A stretch of 64,000 nt of DNA from Darwinimomas sp045600945. Its GTDB lineage: Bacteria > Bacillota > Clostridia > Lachnospirales > Lachnospiraceae. The notes beneath the pieces were generated by a model. The model saw nothing but the letters and a program-made list of their open reading frames with translations. It ran no database searches and was not told the origin of the DNA. Location of the stretch: the NCBI GenBank assembly GCA_045600945.1, contig JAZRYX010000070.1, positions 37,323-101,322 of the forward strand, in the 5' to 3' direction. Made by a program: the position numbers and the translations under genes. Shown piece by piece: positions 48,845 to 57,782 of the stretch; position 1 is the first letter of the stretch, and every line of letters starts with the position of its first letter.

Positions 48845-49921
48845 CTATCTCTTAACCCGAGCATTGCCTGCGTAGATACTCCAGATCTGTTCCTCATCTG
48901 CAGGAGTAGCATAATCTGTTGATAGTGTTGTAACCAGTGCACCTGATGCCCAGCCGAACTGCAGGCATTTTTCAGGTTCCCAGCCACAAAGTATACCGTA
49001 AAGAAGTCCTGACACAAATCCGTCTCCACCACCGATTCTGTCGAAAATCGGAATGTTACGCGGCTGTTCAACTACCCACTGTCCGTCATAATTCAGGATG
49101 GCTCCCCAGAGATTATCGTTAGCTGAAATAACCTCACGAAGTGTCGTAGCAAACACCTTTGCATCCGGATATTGCTTTTTGACTTCCTCTATCATACCCT
49201 TAAAGCTTTCGATTTTAGCCCCAAGATCCCTGCCGCCTGCATCCGGTCCTTTAACACCAAGCGCAAGCTGGAAGTCCTCTTCATTACCTATAAGGATGTC
49301 AGCCATCGATGCGATTTCTTTAAATGCCTTTGACAGTTCCTCTTCTCTTCCTTTCCAGAATGAAGCGCGGTAATTAAGATCAAATGCTATCAAAGATCCG
49401 GATTCTTTAGCAACCTTTGCGGATTCAAGTACATACTTTACCGTATCAGGCGACATTGCTGCAAAAAGTCCTGATGTGTGATATATTTTAGTACCCTCTT
49501 CCCGGAAGATCTTATTAAAGTCAAAATCCTTCGGGTTTAATGTCCGGCCCACTTCACCTGTTCTGTCGTTCCATACACGCGCACCGCGAAGTCCATATCC
49601 CTGATCTGCAACATTGATCTGGTGTCTGTATCCCCAGGGTCCTCCCTGTGGAACTTCAGGTCCTTCAAAATCAATATTACGTGCACGAAGCTCGGATTTG
49701 ATAAACTGAGCAAGCGGGCTTCCTTCAACAAACGCAGTAAGGACTTTTGTTTTAAGTCCAAGCGATGAAGAAACACCGAGCACATTGGACTCTGCGGAGT
49801 TTGCCTGAAGTGTATATTCACGGCTGACCTGTACAGGCTGACGGTCCTTCGGTGTTATACGAAGACCCATACTTGTACAAACCATCAAATCATATATAGC
49901 ATCTTCTCTGAGTTTTAACAT
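48845..49921 (-). CDS. PfkB-family sugar kinase, 2-keto-3-deoxygluconate kinase-like
   Basis: 358 residues. The ribokinase fold shows SAESNVLGVSSSLGLKTKVL early, AFDLNYRASFWKG (the DxNxR motif) in the middle and the catalytic GGGDGFVSGLLYGIL near 300, with Asp as base. The DLNYR motif is typical of KDG kinases. KDG kinase makes KDPG, but no KDPG aldolase is present in the window, so the product route is unclear. A good GAGG lies before the ATG. Confidence 0.85.
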   Translation of the reverse strand: MLKLREDAIYDLMVCTSMGLRITPKDRQPVQVSREYTLQANSAESNVLGVSSSLGLKTKVLTAFVEGSPLAQFIKSELRARNIDFEGPEVPQGGPWGYRHQINVADQGYGLRGARVWNDRTGEVGRTLNPKDFDFNKIFREEGTKIYHTSGLFAAMSPDTVKYVLESAKVAKESGSLIAFDLNYRASFWKGREEELSKAFKEIASMADILIGNEEDFQLALGVKGPDAGGRDLGAKIESFKGMIEEVKKQYPDAKVFATTLREVISANDNLWGAILNYDGQWVVEQPRNIPIFDRIGGGDGFVSGLLYGILCGWEPEKCLQFGWASGALVTTLSTDYATPADEEQIWSIYAGNARVKR

Positions 49922-49936
49922 ATGATACCTCTGAAA

Positions 49937-50827
49937 TTATTTACGCATCTCAACGCCCGAGATTCTCTCATAGTATTTAAGAATTGCACTGTGGTCATCC
50001 GACCCGCACCCGTTATTATGGAGCCACTGAAGCATCTCCTGAACAGCTGATGTAAGAAGCATCGGTGTTCCGAGACCATGTCCTGTATCAAGTGCATTAT
50101 TAAGATCCTTGATATGAAGATCAATACGAAATCCCGGTTTGAAGTTTCCGTCCATCATCATAGGAACCTTTGCATTCATAACTGTTGATCCTGCAAGACC
50201 GCCCTTTATTGCATCAAATACCTTCTCAGGCTCAACACCTGCCATCTTGGCAAGCTCAAACGCCTCTGCACATGCTGCGATATTGCATGCTACGATTACT
50301 TGATTGGCAAGCTTGACTGTATTTCCTGCACCATTTCCTTCACCGCAGTGAACTGCAGATGCACCCATAACTTTAAGCAATGGCTCATACTTATCAAATA
50401 AAGCTTTCGGACCGCCGCACATGATTGAAAGTGTTCCGTCAATTGCCTTTGGCTCTCCTCCTGAAACAGGAGCATCCATCATATGGATATCTTTTTCAAG
50501 AAGCTTTTCAGCAATATCCTTTGACTCAAGCGGAGCGATTGAGCTCATGTCGATAACATCAAGACCCGGCTTGGCGCCTTCAACAACACCCTTAGGATCG
50601 AACATAGCTGCACGTACATGCGGTGAGTTGGGAACCATAGTAATAACAACATCTGATTTGCTTGCTACATCTGCGTTACTCTCTCCGCGTGCTGCGCCGC
50701 ATGATACAACATCATCAAGTGCCTCTTTTGCAAACGGATCAAATGCTGTTACCTCGTAACCAGCCTTAAGCAGATTCTTACACATCGGGCGTCCCATAAT
50801 ACCAAGTCCTATAAATCCAACCTTCAT
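49937..50827 (-). CDS. Beta-hydroxyacid dehydrogenase, tartronate semialdehyde reductase-like
   Basis: 296 residues. The NAD site is KVGFIGLGIMGRPMCKNL, the substrate motif MMDAPVSGGEPKAIDGTLSIM near 120, and the catalytic Lys is in GNTVKLANQVIVACN near 170. FKPGFRIDLHIKDL near 235 is also family-typical. Closest known activities are 2-hydroxy-3-oxopropionate reductase and related enzymes that make D-glycerate. AGGAGG precedes the ATG. Confidence 0.9.
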   Translation of the reverse strand: MKVGFIGLGIMGRPMCKNLLKAGYEVTAFDPFAKEALDDVVSCGAARGESNADVASKSDVVITMVPNSPHVRAAMFDPKGVVEGAKPGLDVIDMSSIAPLESKDIAEKLLEKDIHMMDAPVSGGEPKAIDGTLSIMCGGPKALFDKYEPLLKVMGASAVHCGEGNGAGNTVKLANQVIVACNIAACAEAFELAKMAGVEPEKVFDAIKGGLAGSTVMNAKVPMMMDGNFKPGFRIDLHIKDLNNALDTGHGLGTPMLLTSAVQEMLQWLHNNGCGSDDHSAILKYYERISGVEMRK

Positions 50828-50856
50828 TTTTGTATCCTCCTGATATCAAAATCTAA

Positions 50857-51717
50857 TTATTTATATAATGAATCCTTGAGTTTCATTAACTCGATTTTTG
50901 CAGCTTCTTCCACTGCTTTCATATACTTTAGGCCTCTAACTGCACACTCTTCTTCTGACGGATACGGCTGACACTCTGAAGTAATCCATCCGTCATAACC
51001 GATTTCCAGAAGAGTCTTTGTAATAGCCTTAAAATCAACCTTACACGATCCCGGATATCCCCTGTTTGAATCAGAATAGTGAATATATTTAAATATATCC
51101 TTATACCTAACGATTCCTCCTGTGATATCCCGGTCTTCCATAGCCATGCAATGTGTATCAAGATGCAGAGCCACATTTGAAAGATTTATTTTTCTGACAA
51201 ATTCCCCGACTTCCTCAATAGTATTCAGGAAATTGGAGACATACTGCGGATTGTCCTCAACCAAAAGTTGAACATTCATTTCACGTGCATAATCATTTAG
51301 TTCGATAAGGGCCTCATGTAACCTCTTATAGCAGTCCTGCCTGTGAGCAGAATCAGGAATCTGACCTCTCATAGTGCCTATGCAGATCATAGCTCCTATT
51401 TCTTTTCCGAATTCGATATGATGTTTAAGCTTTTCAACAGCCGCCTTACGAATATCTGTATCTTCAGACGTTAAGCAAAGTCCGAACTTTCCGTATTCCA
51501 TACCTGTGCAGATACAGGTAAAAGGCAAACCATATCTATCAGAGAGCTCCTTATAATGCCTTTCATCCTTTTCTTCGGGAGAATGCATAAAAAGTTCCAC
51601 TCCATCATAACCGTACTTTGCAGCACGTTCCATACAATCATCTATAGTCCCGCGAAGAACTACCGGATTGCGTTCCGCAACTTCATCAGTTGATATTTGA
51701 ACCGCATATTTTAGCAT
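50857..51717 (-). CDS. Sugar phosphate isomerase/epimerase (AP-endonuclease-2 TIM barrel)
   Basis: 286 residues from ATG 51717 (GGTGGAG six bases upstream). The metal ligands are in place: Glu in LLVEDNPQY, Asp and His in VALHLDTHCMAM, YIHYSDSNRGYPG and Glu in GWITSECQPYP. Members interconvert keto sugars or their phosphates, such as hydroxypyruvate isomerase or 3-epimerases. First gene of the short run ending with gnd; the four probably act on one sugar-acid route. Confidence 0.85.
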   Translation of the reverse strand: MLKYAVQISTDEVAERNPVVLRGTIDDCMERAAKYGYDGVELFMHSPEEKDERHYKELSDRYGLPFTCICTGMEYGKFGLCLTSEDTDIRKAAVEKLKHHIEFGKEIGAMICIGTMRGQIPDSAHRQDCYKRLHEALIELNDYAREMNVQLLVEDNPQYVSNFLNTIEEVGEFVRKINLSNVALHLDTHCMAMEDRDITGGIVRYKDIFKYIHYSDSNRGYPGSCKVDFKAITKTLLEIGYDGWITSECQPYPSEEECAVRGLKYMKAVEEAAKIELMKLKDSLYK

Positions 51718-51733
51718 ATTAATCTCCACCGTA

Positions 51734-51782
51734 GCGCCCGAGGGGCGCATACCAAAAATCCAGGAGCCGAATCTCGGCTCCC
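51734..51782 (-). terminator. Terminator of the liv operon followed by a GC-rich hairpin
   Basis: Minus strand GGAGCCGA-GAT-TCGGCTCC (51781-51763) then TGGATTTTT: a clear terminator 15 bases after livF. A second perfect hairpin GCGCCC-CTC-GGGCGC (51748-51734) follows without a T run and ends eight bases before the ribosome site of the epimerase gene. No promoter is visible, so that gene may depend on read-through. Confidence 0.8.
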
Positions 51783-51797
51783 GGTAAAATCAGAATA

Positions 51798-52508
51798 TTA
51801 CGTTCCAAGATATGCCTTCTGAACCTCTTCGTTAGCTGCGAGATTTTCGCATGTATCTGTAAGAACAACTTCTCCTGTCTGCATTACATATCCACGACTT
51901 GCAGTTGCAAGAGCAATCTTTGAGTTCTGCTCAACGAACAAAACTGTTGTGCCTTCCTGATTAATCTCATCAACCGATTTGAAGATTTCCTTTACGATAA
52001 GCGGAGCAAGACCCATTGACGGCTCATCAAGAAGCATGAGTTTCGGTCTTTGCATAAGGCATCGTCCCATGGCAAGCATCTGCTGCTCACCACCTGAAAG
52101 AGTGCCTGCAAGCTGAGTCTTGCGCTCTAATAATCTCGGGAATCTTTCATATACATGGTCAATATCGGCCTGAACATTGTCTCTTCTTAAGTAAGCACCC
52201 ATCTTGAGATTCTCTTCTACCGTAAGTCCCGAGAAAACATGACGTCCTTCAAGTGACTGTGCAAGACCTAAGCTCGTAATCTTATGCCCCTTCAGGTTCT
52301 GAATCTCTTTCCCGTCGAAAATAATCTTTCCTCTGATGCCTGCTCTTTTTGTAAGTCCTGAGATTGACTGGAGAGTTGTTGTCTTTCCTGCACCGTTGGC
52401 ACCGATGATTGTTACCATCTCGCCCTTATCTACATAGAGGTCAACTTTTTTAACAGCATGAATACTTCCATAGTAATATTCAAATCCCACAAGTTCAAGA
52501 ATTGCCAT
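51798..52508 (-). CDS. livF: Branched-chain-type (HAAT) ABC transporter ATP-binding protein
   Basis: 236 residues. Walker A IGANGAGKTTTLQSISG (about 35-50), signature LSGGEQQMLAMGRCL, Walker B LMLLDEPSMGLAP and the switch His replaced by Gln in LFVEQNSKIAL, which is normal for LivF. Starts one base from livG's stop, with AGGAGG. It works with LivG as the ATPase pair. Confidence 0.93.
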   Translation of the reverse strand: MAILELVGFEYYYGSIHAVKKVDLYVDKGEMVTIIGANGAGKTTTLQSISGLTKRAGIRGKIIFDGKEIQNLKGHKITSLGLAQSLEGRHVFSGLTVEENLKMGAYLRRDNVQADIDHVYERFPRLLERKTQLAGTLSGGEQQMLAMGRCLMQRPKLMLLDEPSMGLAPLIVKEIFKSVDEINQEGTTVLFVEQNSKIALATASRGYVMQTGEVVLTDTCENLAANEEVQKAYLGT

Positions 52509-53263
52509 TATTCGTCACCTCCTAAGTATGCTTCGATAACTTCCGGATTCGCCTGAATCTCCTTAGGAGTTCCTTCTGCAAGAACAGCGCCATTGCAAAG
52601 AACATAAATATAATCTGCTACATTCATAACGAGTTTCATATCATGTTCAACAACGAGGATAGTAACTCCCCTGGCCAGTATCTTTTTAAGCAGAACATCG
52701 AGTTCAGCCTTCTCTTTGGTATTCATACCTGCAGCCGGCTCATCAAGAAGAATAATCTTCGGATCTGATGCAAGACCACGAACGATTTCCAGAAGTCTTT
52801 GCTGACCATATGAAAGAGATGATGCTCTGTCATTGGCATAATCCTCAAGTCCTACGAACTTAAGAAGCTCCATTGCTTTATCGTATGATGCCTTCTCGGA
52901 CTCCTGATTTTTCTTTGTGTTGAAAACATTGTCCCAGAAATTAAGTTTGATACGTGTGGTCATACCTATACGAACATTATCAATAACGCTCATCTTCCAG
53001 AAAAGGTTTATAATCTGATATGTTCTTGATATACCTGCATCGCAAATCTGGAAACCACGTTTGCCCTCCAGATGCTCTCCATCAAGAAGTACTTCTCCTT
53101 CATTCGGAACATAAACACCGCTGATAGCATTGAATAATGTTGTCTTACCTGCTCCGTTAGGGCCGATAAGAGCATTGATCTTACCATCAAACACTTTGAT
53201 ACTTGCTTTATTAACAGCTGTAAGACCGCCGAATTGGATTGTAACGCCTTTTGTCTCTAACAT
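52508..53263 (-). CDS. livG: Branched-chain-type (HAAT) ABC transporter ATP-binding protein
   Basis: 251 residues. Walker A is IGPNGAGKTTLFNAISG, the signature LSYGQQRLLEIVRGL, Walker B IILLDEPAAGMN and the switch VVEHDMKLVM. The extra VRIGMTTRIKLNFWDN insert and the C-terminal IEAYLGGDE are LivG features. Overlaps livM by TAATG. Confidence 0.93.
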   Translation of the reverse strand: MLETKGVTIQFGGLTAVNKASIKVFDGKINALIGPNGAGKTTLFNAISGVYVPNEGEVLLDGEHLEGKRGFQICDAGISRTYQIINLFWKMSVIDNVRIGMTTRIKLNFWDNVFNTKKNQESEKASYDKAMELLKFVGLEDYANDRASSLSYGQQRLLEIVRGLASDPKIILLDEPAAGMNTKEKAELDVLLKKILARGVTILVVEHDMKLVMNVADYIYVLCNGAVLAEGTPKEIQANPEVIEAYLGGDE

Positions 53264-54264
53264 TATTTGTCACTCTCCTTTCCGCCTTTTGCTTTTCTGT
53301 TCTTAATAGAATTGAATATATCTACAAATCCGCCCCAAAGGCCGCCGGGAAGAGCTACGATTACGATAAGAAGCATGATACCGTAGATAAGCATCTGATA
53401 CTCCTGAAGTGGTCTGATAAGTTCCATAAGGAATTCGATTACAAGTACACCTGTAATTGTTCCCGGGATAGATGCAGTTCCACCGAACAGAAGCATCGTA
53501 AGGAAAAGAACCGATTGTTTCTGCTGAGCTGATTCAGGACTGATATATTTAATCAAACGAATATACATTGTTCCTGCAAAACCAACCAGAAAAGCAGAAA
53601 TAGAAAATGCAAGTACCTTCATCTTTCGAACATCTACACCCATACCATCTGCAGCGTGTGTGTTCTCACGGATAGCAATGAATGAACGTCCCGTTTTAGA
53701 CTTAATAAGGTTTGTCTTAAAGATGAAAATAATAACCACGAATACGAGCAGGAAGAAATACCATTTCATGTAGTCCTGGTTTCCTGCCGCATCAGTAAGC
53801 AAGCTGATTCCCTGAACATTGATTCCTTTGTAATCCTTTGTGAAACCGCCCGGAGAAACATATAAGAAATAATATGTTATTTCACCAAAAGCGATCGTTG
53901 AAAGTGAAAGGAAGTGGAATTTCAGTCTTGATGCCGGGATTGCAAGTAATGTACCGATAATTGTCGGAACGATGCACCCAGCTATTGTGCAAAGCCATAA
54001 CGGCAATCCGAAGTATATATCCAAAAGTCCGGATGTATATGCACCTATAGTAAAGAATGCTGCATGACCCATTGAAATCTGTCCTGAATATCCGAAAAGA
54101 ATGTCAAGACCAGTTACTGCTATGATATATACCTCTGCAATCGAGAGAATCATAACAAGATATGTGTTTCCTGTAATCAGGCTGAGTATAAACGGAAGTG
54201 CTATACAAACTGCTGCGCCGATTCCCCAGGATACAAGTTTATTGCCTTTTTTAATTTTTCCCAT
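53263..54264 (-). CDS. livM: Branched-chain-type (HAAT) ABC transporter permease
   Basis: 333 residues with about nine helices. GLDILFGYSGQISMGHAAFFTIGAY near 50-74 is the LivM signature. The EAA-like loop is around VRKMKVLAFSISAFLVGFAG. A basic C-terminal tail follows the last helix. GAGGGG lies before the ATG. Forms the membrane channel with LivH. Confidence 0.92.
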   Translation of the reverse strand: MGKIKKGNKLVSWGIGAAVCIALPFILSLITGNTYLVMILSIAEVYIIAVTGLDILFGYSGQISMGHAAFFTIGAYTSGLLDIYFGLPLWLCTIAGCIVPTIIGTLLAIPASRLKFHFLSLSTIAFGEITYYFLYVSPGGFTKDYKGINVQGISLLTDAAGNQDYMKWYFFLLVFVVIIFIFKTNLIKSKTGRSFIAIRENTHAADGMGVDVRKMKVLAFSISAFLVGFAGTMYIRLIKYISPESAQQKQSVLFLTMLLFGGTASIPGTITGVLVIEFLMELIRPLQEYQMLIYGIMLLIVIVALPGGLWGGFVDIFNSIKNRKAKGGKESDK

Positions 54265-54278
54265 AGTATCCCCTCGGT

Positions 54279-55160
54279 TTATACGTCCTGAATTGCTTTC
54301 TCATTAAAGATACCGGTTGGTTTAAGGAACAGGAATACAATCAGAATAATATATGCAACCATGTTCTTATATGTACCCATCCAATATCCGGCTACGAAAG
54401 TTTCTGCAAGTCCAAGCAACATACCGCCGACCATAGCGCCGTACATGTTACCGTAACCGCCAACTACAGCACCTCCGAAACCTTTACGTCCCATATTTGC
54501 TCCGAGTACAGTGAATACTCCGTACATAGGTCCGATAAGGATTCCTGCAAGGCCTGCTATAGCTGCACAGATGCCCCATGTTATACCGGTACTAAGAGAT
54601 GTATTAATACCGCAACTTTCTGCTGCAATCGGATCCATTGCTGCAGCTCGCATTGAAGTACCAAATCTCGTTTTTGTCATATAGAAATGAAGCAGTACCA
54701 TAAGGGCAAGCGAAATGAAGAGACAGGCCCATGCTTCTGCCTGTGCATTAACCCCGAATATCTTCCATGTCCCTTTTTCAAATACCTGAGGGAATCTCAG
54801 GGTTGTAGCACCAAATGCCATCTGCATAGAGTTCTGGATGATATATGAAACTGCTATTGTTGCAAGAACAATATAAATTGCTAAAACTCCCTTGTTCATA
54901 AGGAGTCTGATAACGAATCTTTCAAGGAACATTCCGACTATAAAAGCAAATGCAAATGTAAGAAGCAGTGACAGCCAGAACGGTAACTTTAAAGTATCAA
55001 AGAAAAAAAGTCCCATAAAAGCACCAAGTGTGATCATATCTCCCTGTGCGAAAGACATAAGACCTGATGCACGGTAAATAAGGCTGTATCCAAGAGCGAT
55101 AAGGCCATAAATACCACCAAGGATTAAACCGTTTACCAAAAGGATTTTGAACATTTCCAA
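54279..55160 (-). CDS. livH: Branched-chain-type (HAAT) ABC transporter permease
   Basis: 293 residues with eight or nine helices. GLIYGLIALGYSLIYRASGLMSFAQGDM-like start matches LivH, and GMKAAAMDP-type EAA loop appears as MRAAAMDPIAAESCGI. The start is probably TTG 55160, eight bases from GGAGG; ATG 55154 is 14 bases away. Lies behind an intra-operon terminator that separates it from livK. Confidence 0.9.
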   Translation of the reverse strand: MEMFKILLVNGLILGGIYGLIALGYSLIYRASGLMSFAQGDMITLGAFMGLFFFDTLKLPFWLSLLLTFAFAFIVGMFLERFVIRLLMNKGVLAIYIVLATIAVSYIIQNSMQMAFGATTLRFPQVFEKGTWKIFGVNAQAEAWACLFISLALMVLLHFYMTKTRFGTSMRAAAMDPIAAESCGINTSLSTGITWGICAAIAGLAGILIGPMYGVFTVLGANMGRKGFGGAVVGGYGNMYGAMVGGMLLGLAETFVAGYWMGTYKNMVAYIILIVFLFLKPTGIFNEKAIQDV

Positions 55161-55205
55161 GGTTTATCCCTCCTCCGGATGTTTATAGTAAAAACACATA
55201 AATCA

Positions 55206-55235
55206 GAAAAAAGTGGGCGGATAAATCCGCCCACC
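55206..55235 (-). terminator. Intra-operon terminator between livK and livH
   Basis: Minus strand GTGGGCGGA-TTTA-TCCGCCCAC then TTTTTT, a perfect nine-base-pair stem 16 bases after the livK stop. Partial read-through would give much more binding protein than permease and ATPase. Confidence 0.9.
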
Positions 55236-55250
55236 ACAGCGAACATAAAA

Positions 55251-56522
55251 TTATTTGAACTGATCCATACCGCCTGCAGCAAGCCACTCATCAAGAGGAA
55301 TGTTTGCCTTGTCAACAAGGATGAACTCATTAAATACTGAATAACCTTCACGATCGCCCTTTGTGAAATCAAGTGTTCCGCCAAGACCGTCGATCTTAAC
55401 CTTTGTCATAGCTTCACGCAATGATTCATCATCATTTGCACCGGCCTGCTTAGAGCATTCCCACATACTCATCATTGTATCCCAGCCACGGTATGCAGCC
55501 TCATGTGTAGGAAGTTCTCCGTTGTACTCACCTGAGAATTTCTCAAGGAAGTCTTTCATAACAGGGATGTTGCACTCATCAATTGTGTTGTACGGAACGT
55601 ATGGATATACGAATGCGATATAGTTAGCATTTTCCCATCCTGCAATCTCTGCGTATGCAACTGAGAAGCACTCCTTGCATCCGATAAGTCCGTCATAACC
55701 CATGTTACGAAGCTGTTTTGTAAATGGTCCGAATGTATCACCGATAAGTGACTCGAATACGATCTCAGGCTCTGCAGCCATAATCTTTGAAATCTGGCCT
55801 GTGAAATCTGTATCTGTTGAGTCACACTCCTGACGCTCTACAACCTCAAGACCCTGCTCTTTACAAGCTGCTTCAATAGCATCTGCTGTTGACTTACCGG
55901 TATCATCTGTACCATTGATGATAGCAACCTTTGTAAGTCCCATCTTCTTGATCATTGTAGCATCCTGCGGAGCTATACGGTTGTTGTTACATGAAGCACG
56001 GAATGTGTAGATCATAGACGGATCTTCCATCCATGTTGCTGATGTACCAAGACCGAAGTTGAAAATCTTAGCATCATTGATGTAAGAGATACAAGCAGAA
56101 ACTTCGTTAGAGTTTACTGAACCGATGATTGCATCTACATTGCCGTCAGAGATAACTCTCTGAACAATCTTAACTGCCTCTTCCGGTGAACCTGTTGTAT
56201 CGTAGTGATCAACTACAACCGTTGCACCATTGAAGCCGCCGTTTTCGTTGATAAGCTTAGCTGCCAGATCGATACCTTTCTTAGCATTTTCACCTGTCAT
56301 AGCGTTGTTTCCGGAAAGCTGAAGATATGTAGCGATTCTAAATACCTCTTCGCCTTCTGCTGCCGGAGCTGCTGTTGATGCTGCCGGAGCTGCCTCTGCT
56401 GCTGCCGGTGCTGCTGCTTCTGCTGCAGGTGCTGCTGCTGCCGGAGCTGCTGACTGCTGTGCACATCCTGCCATACTAAAAACTAATACTGCAGAAAGTA
56501 CGAGTGCGATAATTTTTTTCAT
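55251..56522 (-). CDS. livK: HAAT-type ABC transporter substrate-binding lipoprotein
   Basis: 423 residues. A signal peptide ends in lipobox MAGCAQ, with Cys near 20. A low-complexity Ala/Pro/Glu linker (about 22-58) lifts the domain from the membrane. A Peripla_BP_6 fold follows: LSGNNAMTGENAKKGIDLA, LINENGGFNG, IIGSVNSNEVSA and INGTDDTGKS. It delivers the substrate to LivHMGF. Although the family is named for branched-chain amino acids, all adjacent genes are for sugar or sugar-acid breakdown, so the substrate may not be an amino acid. Strong AGGAGG. Confidence 0.92.
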   Translation of the reverse strand: MKKIIALVLSAVLVFSMAGCAQQSAAPAAAAPAAEAAAPAAAEAAPAASTAAPAAEGEEVFRIATYLQLSGNNAMTGENAKKGIDLAAKLINENGGFNGATVVVDHYDTTGSPEEAVKIVQRVISDGNVDAIIGSVNSNEVSACISYINDAKIFNFGLGTSATWMEDPSMIYTFRASCNNNRIAPQDATMIKKMGLTKVAIINGTDDTGKSTADAIEAACKEQGLEVVERQECDSTDTDFTGQISKIMAAEPEIVFESLIGDTFGPFTKQLRNMGYDGLIGCKECFSVAYAEIAGWENANYIAFVYPYVPYNTIDECNIPVMKDFLEKFSGEYNGELPTHEAAYRGWDTMMSMWECSKQAGANDDESLREAMTKVKIDGLGGTLDFTKGDREGYSVFNEFILVDKANIPLDEWLAAGGMDQFK

Positions 56523-56545
56523 ATCTTTCCTCCTTATTATGTATG

Positions 56546-56599
56546 TTGTATTACAACTCTTATAAGCAGATTGTACCTTTTTATATATACTGTAGTCAA
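56546..56599 (-). promoter_or_regulatory. livK promoter with downstream operator
   Basis: Minus strand TTGACT (56599-56594), an 18-base spacer, TACAAT (56575-56570). The 13-bp palindrome GTTGTATTACAAC (core 56546-56556) lies about seven bases after the expected start site, where a bound repressor would block the polymerase. Confidence 0.78.
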
Positions 56600-56694
56600 T
56601 AATCGCAGCAAAATTCGATTAAACATTAGTGAATTTGTCGATTTTTTTGCACACTTTATATAAAAGGACAACCTGCGTATCTACAAAATGACTT

Positions 56695-56743
56695 ATTGAC
56701 AAATTCTAAATAATATGTATTACAACGTCCTTTATTTGTCAAT
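56695..56743. promoter_or_regulatory. 10-bp inverted repeat enclosing an operator-like site
   Basis: ATTGACAAAT (56695-56704) and ATTTGTCAAT (56734-56743) are perfect inverse copies 29 bases apart. Between them ATGTATTACAA (56715-56725) is one mismatch from the shared operator. Both arms contain TTGACA, so each could be a -35 box. The stretch lies between the first dehydrogenase stop and the livK promoter. Confidence 0.5.
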
Positions 56744-56745
56744 AT

Positions 56746-57765
56746 TTACTGCTGATTGAGTATGACTATCTTTAAATAATCAGCCGGATGTTCCGATAAA
56801 TCTTTAAGTGCCTGCGGAGCCTCGCCGATTTTTATCTTTTTTGTAATTATTTTGCTTACATCCACCTTACCGCTTCTGATAAGCTCAAGGCACTCAGGGA
56901 ATTCACCTTTATTATTGCGTCCTCCGTAGATATCCAGTTCCTTCTTTGTGATATCGTTGGTATTCATCTCGGTAAGTCCTTTTGGCCAGCCTGTATAAAC
57001 GATTCTTCCGGCATATGATGCATAGTCTATACATGCTGCGATTGCCGGACTTGCACCTGATGCTTCATAAACGGCGTCAGCTCCTCTTCCGCCAGTAACT
57101 TCATAAATAAAATCATGAGCCTTATCAGGAGTTGTTGTCAGTTCTATTCCACAGACATCCTTTGCAAAATCAAGTCTTGCCTGAATAGGATCTATAAGAA
57201 TAGGATGAGCACCGTAAGCATTGGCTATCATTGCTCCCAAAAGTCCGATTGCACCGGCACCGTTAATGGCATAATACTCACCTGCCTGAACTTTAGCTCT
57301 GTGATATCCGTGAAGTGCAATAGCAAGCGGCTCTGATAAAGGTGCAAGATCCCATGGAACTTCATCCGGAATCTTAACAAGAAGATGATCGGGATGAAGA
57401 ATATAATCTCTCATTCCTCCATCGGTCATAACGCCAAGTGTCTTAAGGTTTTCGCATGCATTCGGTCTTCCCTTCCTGCAGGCTGTACAATGTCCGCACC
57501 AGATGAACGGATCAAGTACAACTCTGTCGCCAACCTTTACTCCGCTTTTGTTATCATCAGAAATCTGCTCTACGATACCTGCAAGCTCATGACCTAAAAT
57601 AACCGGATACCGAACAATCTTATTGACTCCTCTGTATGCTCCTACATCCGAACCGCATATACCCATAGTCATGATTTTTACAAGAGCATATCCTTCTTTC
57701 CATTCGGGTTTTTCAATGTCCTTTATATAAACATTTTGGGGCCCCTCGAGATATACTGCCTTCAT
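56746..57765 (-). CDS. Zinc-dependent medium-chain dehydrogenase (sorbitol/galactitol-phosphate type)
   Basis: 339 residues. The catalytic Zn ligands are Cys in GICGSDVGAYRG near 38 and His-Glu in LGHELAGIVE near 59. The structural Zn site is CGHCTACRKGRPNAC near 91-105. The nucleotide site is NGAGAIGLLGAMIANAYGA. Family members oxidise polyols or their phosphates with NAD. It is the last gene of the split-transketolase operon, with GGAG before the ATG. Confidence 0.88.
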   Translation of the reverse strand: MKAVYLEGPQNVYIKDIEKPEWKEGYALVKIMTMGICGSDVGAYRGVNKIVRYPVILGHELAGIVEQISDDNKSGVKVGDRVVLDPFIWCGHCTACRKGRPNACENLKTLGVMTDGGMRDYILHPDHLLVKIPDEVPWDLAPLSEPLAIALHGYHRAKVQAGEYYAINGAGAIGLLGAMIANAYGAHPILIDPIQARLDFAKDVCGIELTTTPDKAHDFIYEVTGGRGADAVYEASGASPAIAACIDYASYAGRIVYTGWPKGLTEMNTNDITKKELDIYGGRNNKGEFPECLELIRSGKVDVSKIITKKIKIGEAPQALKDLSEHPADYLKIVILNQQ

Positions 57766-57782
57766 TGCCTGTCTCCTTTTGA

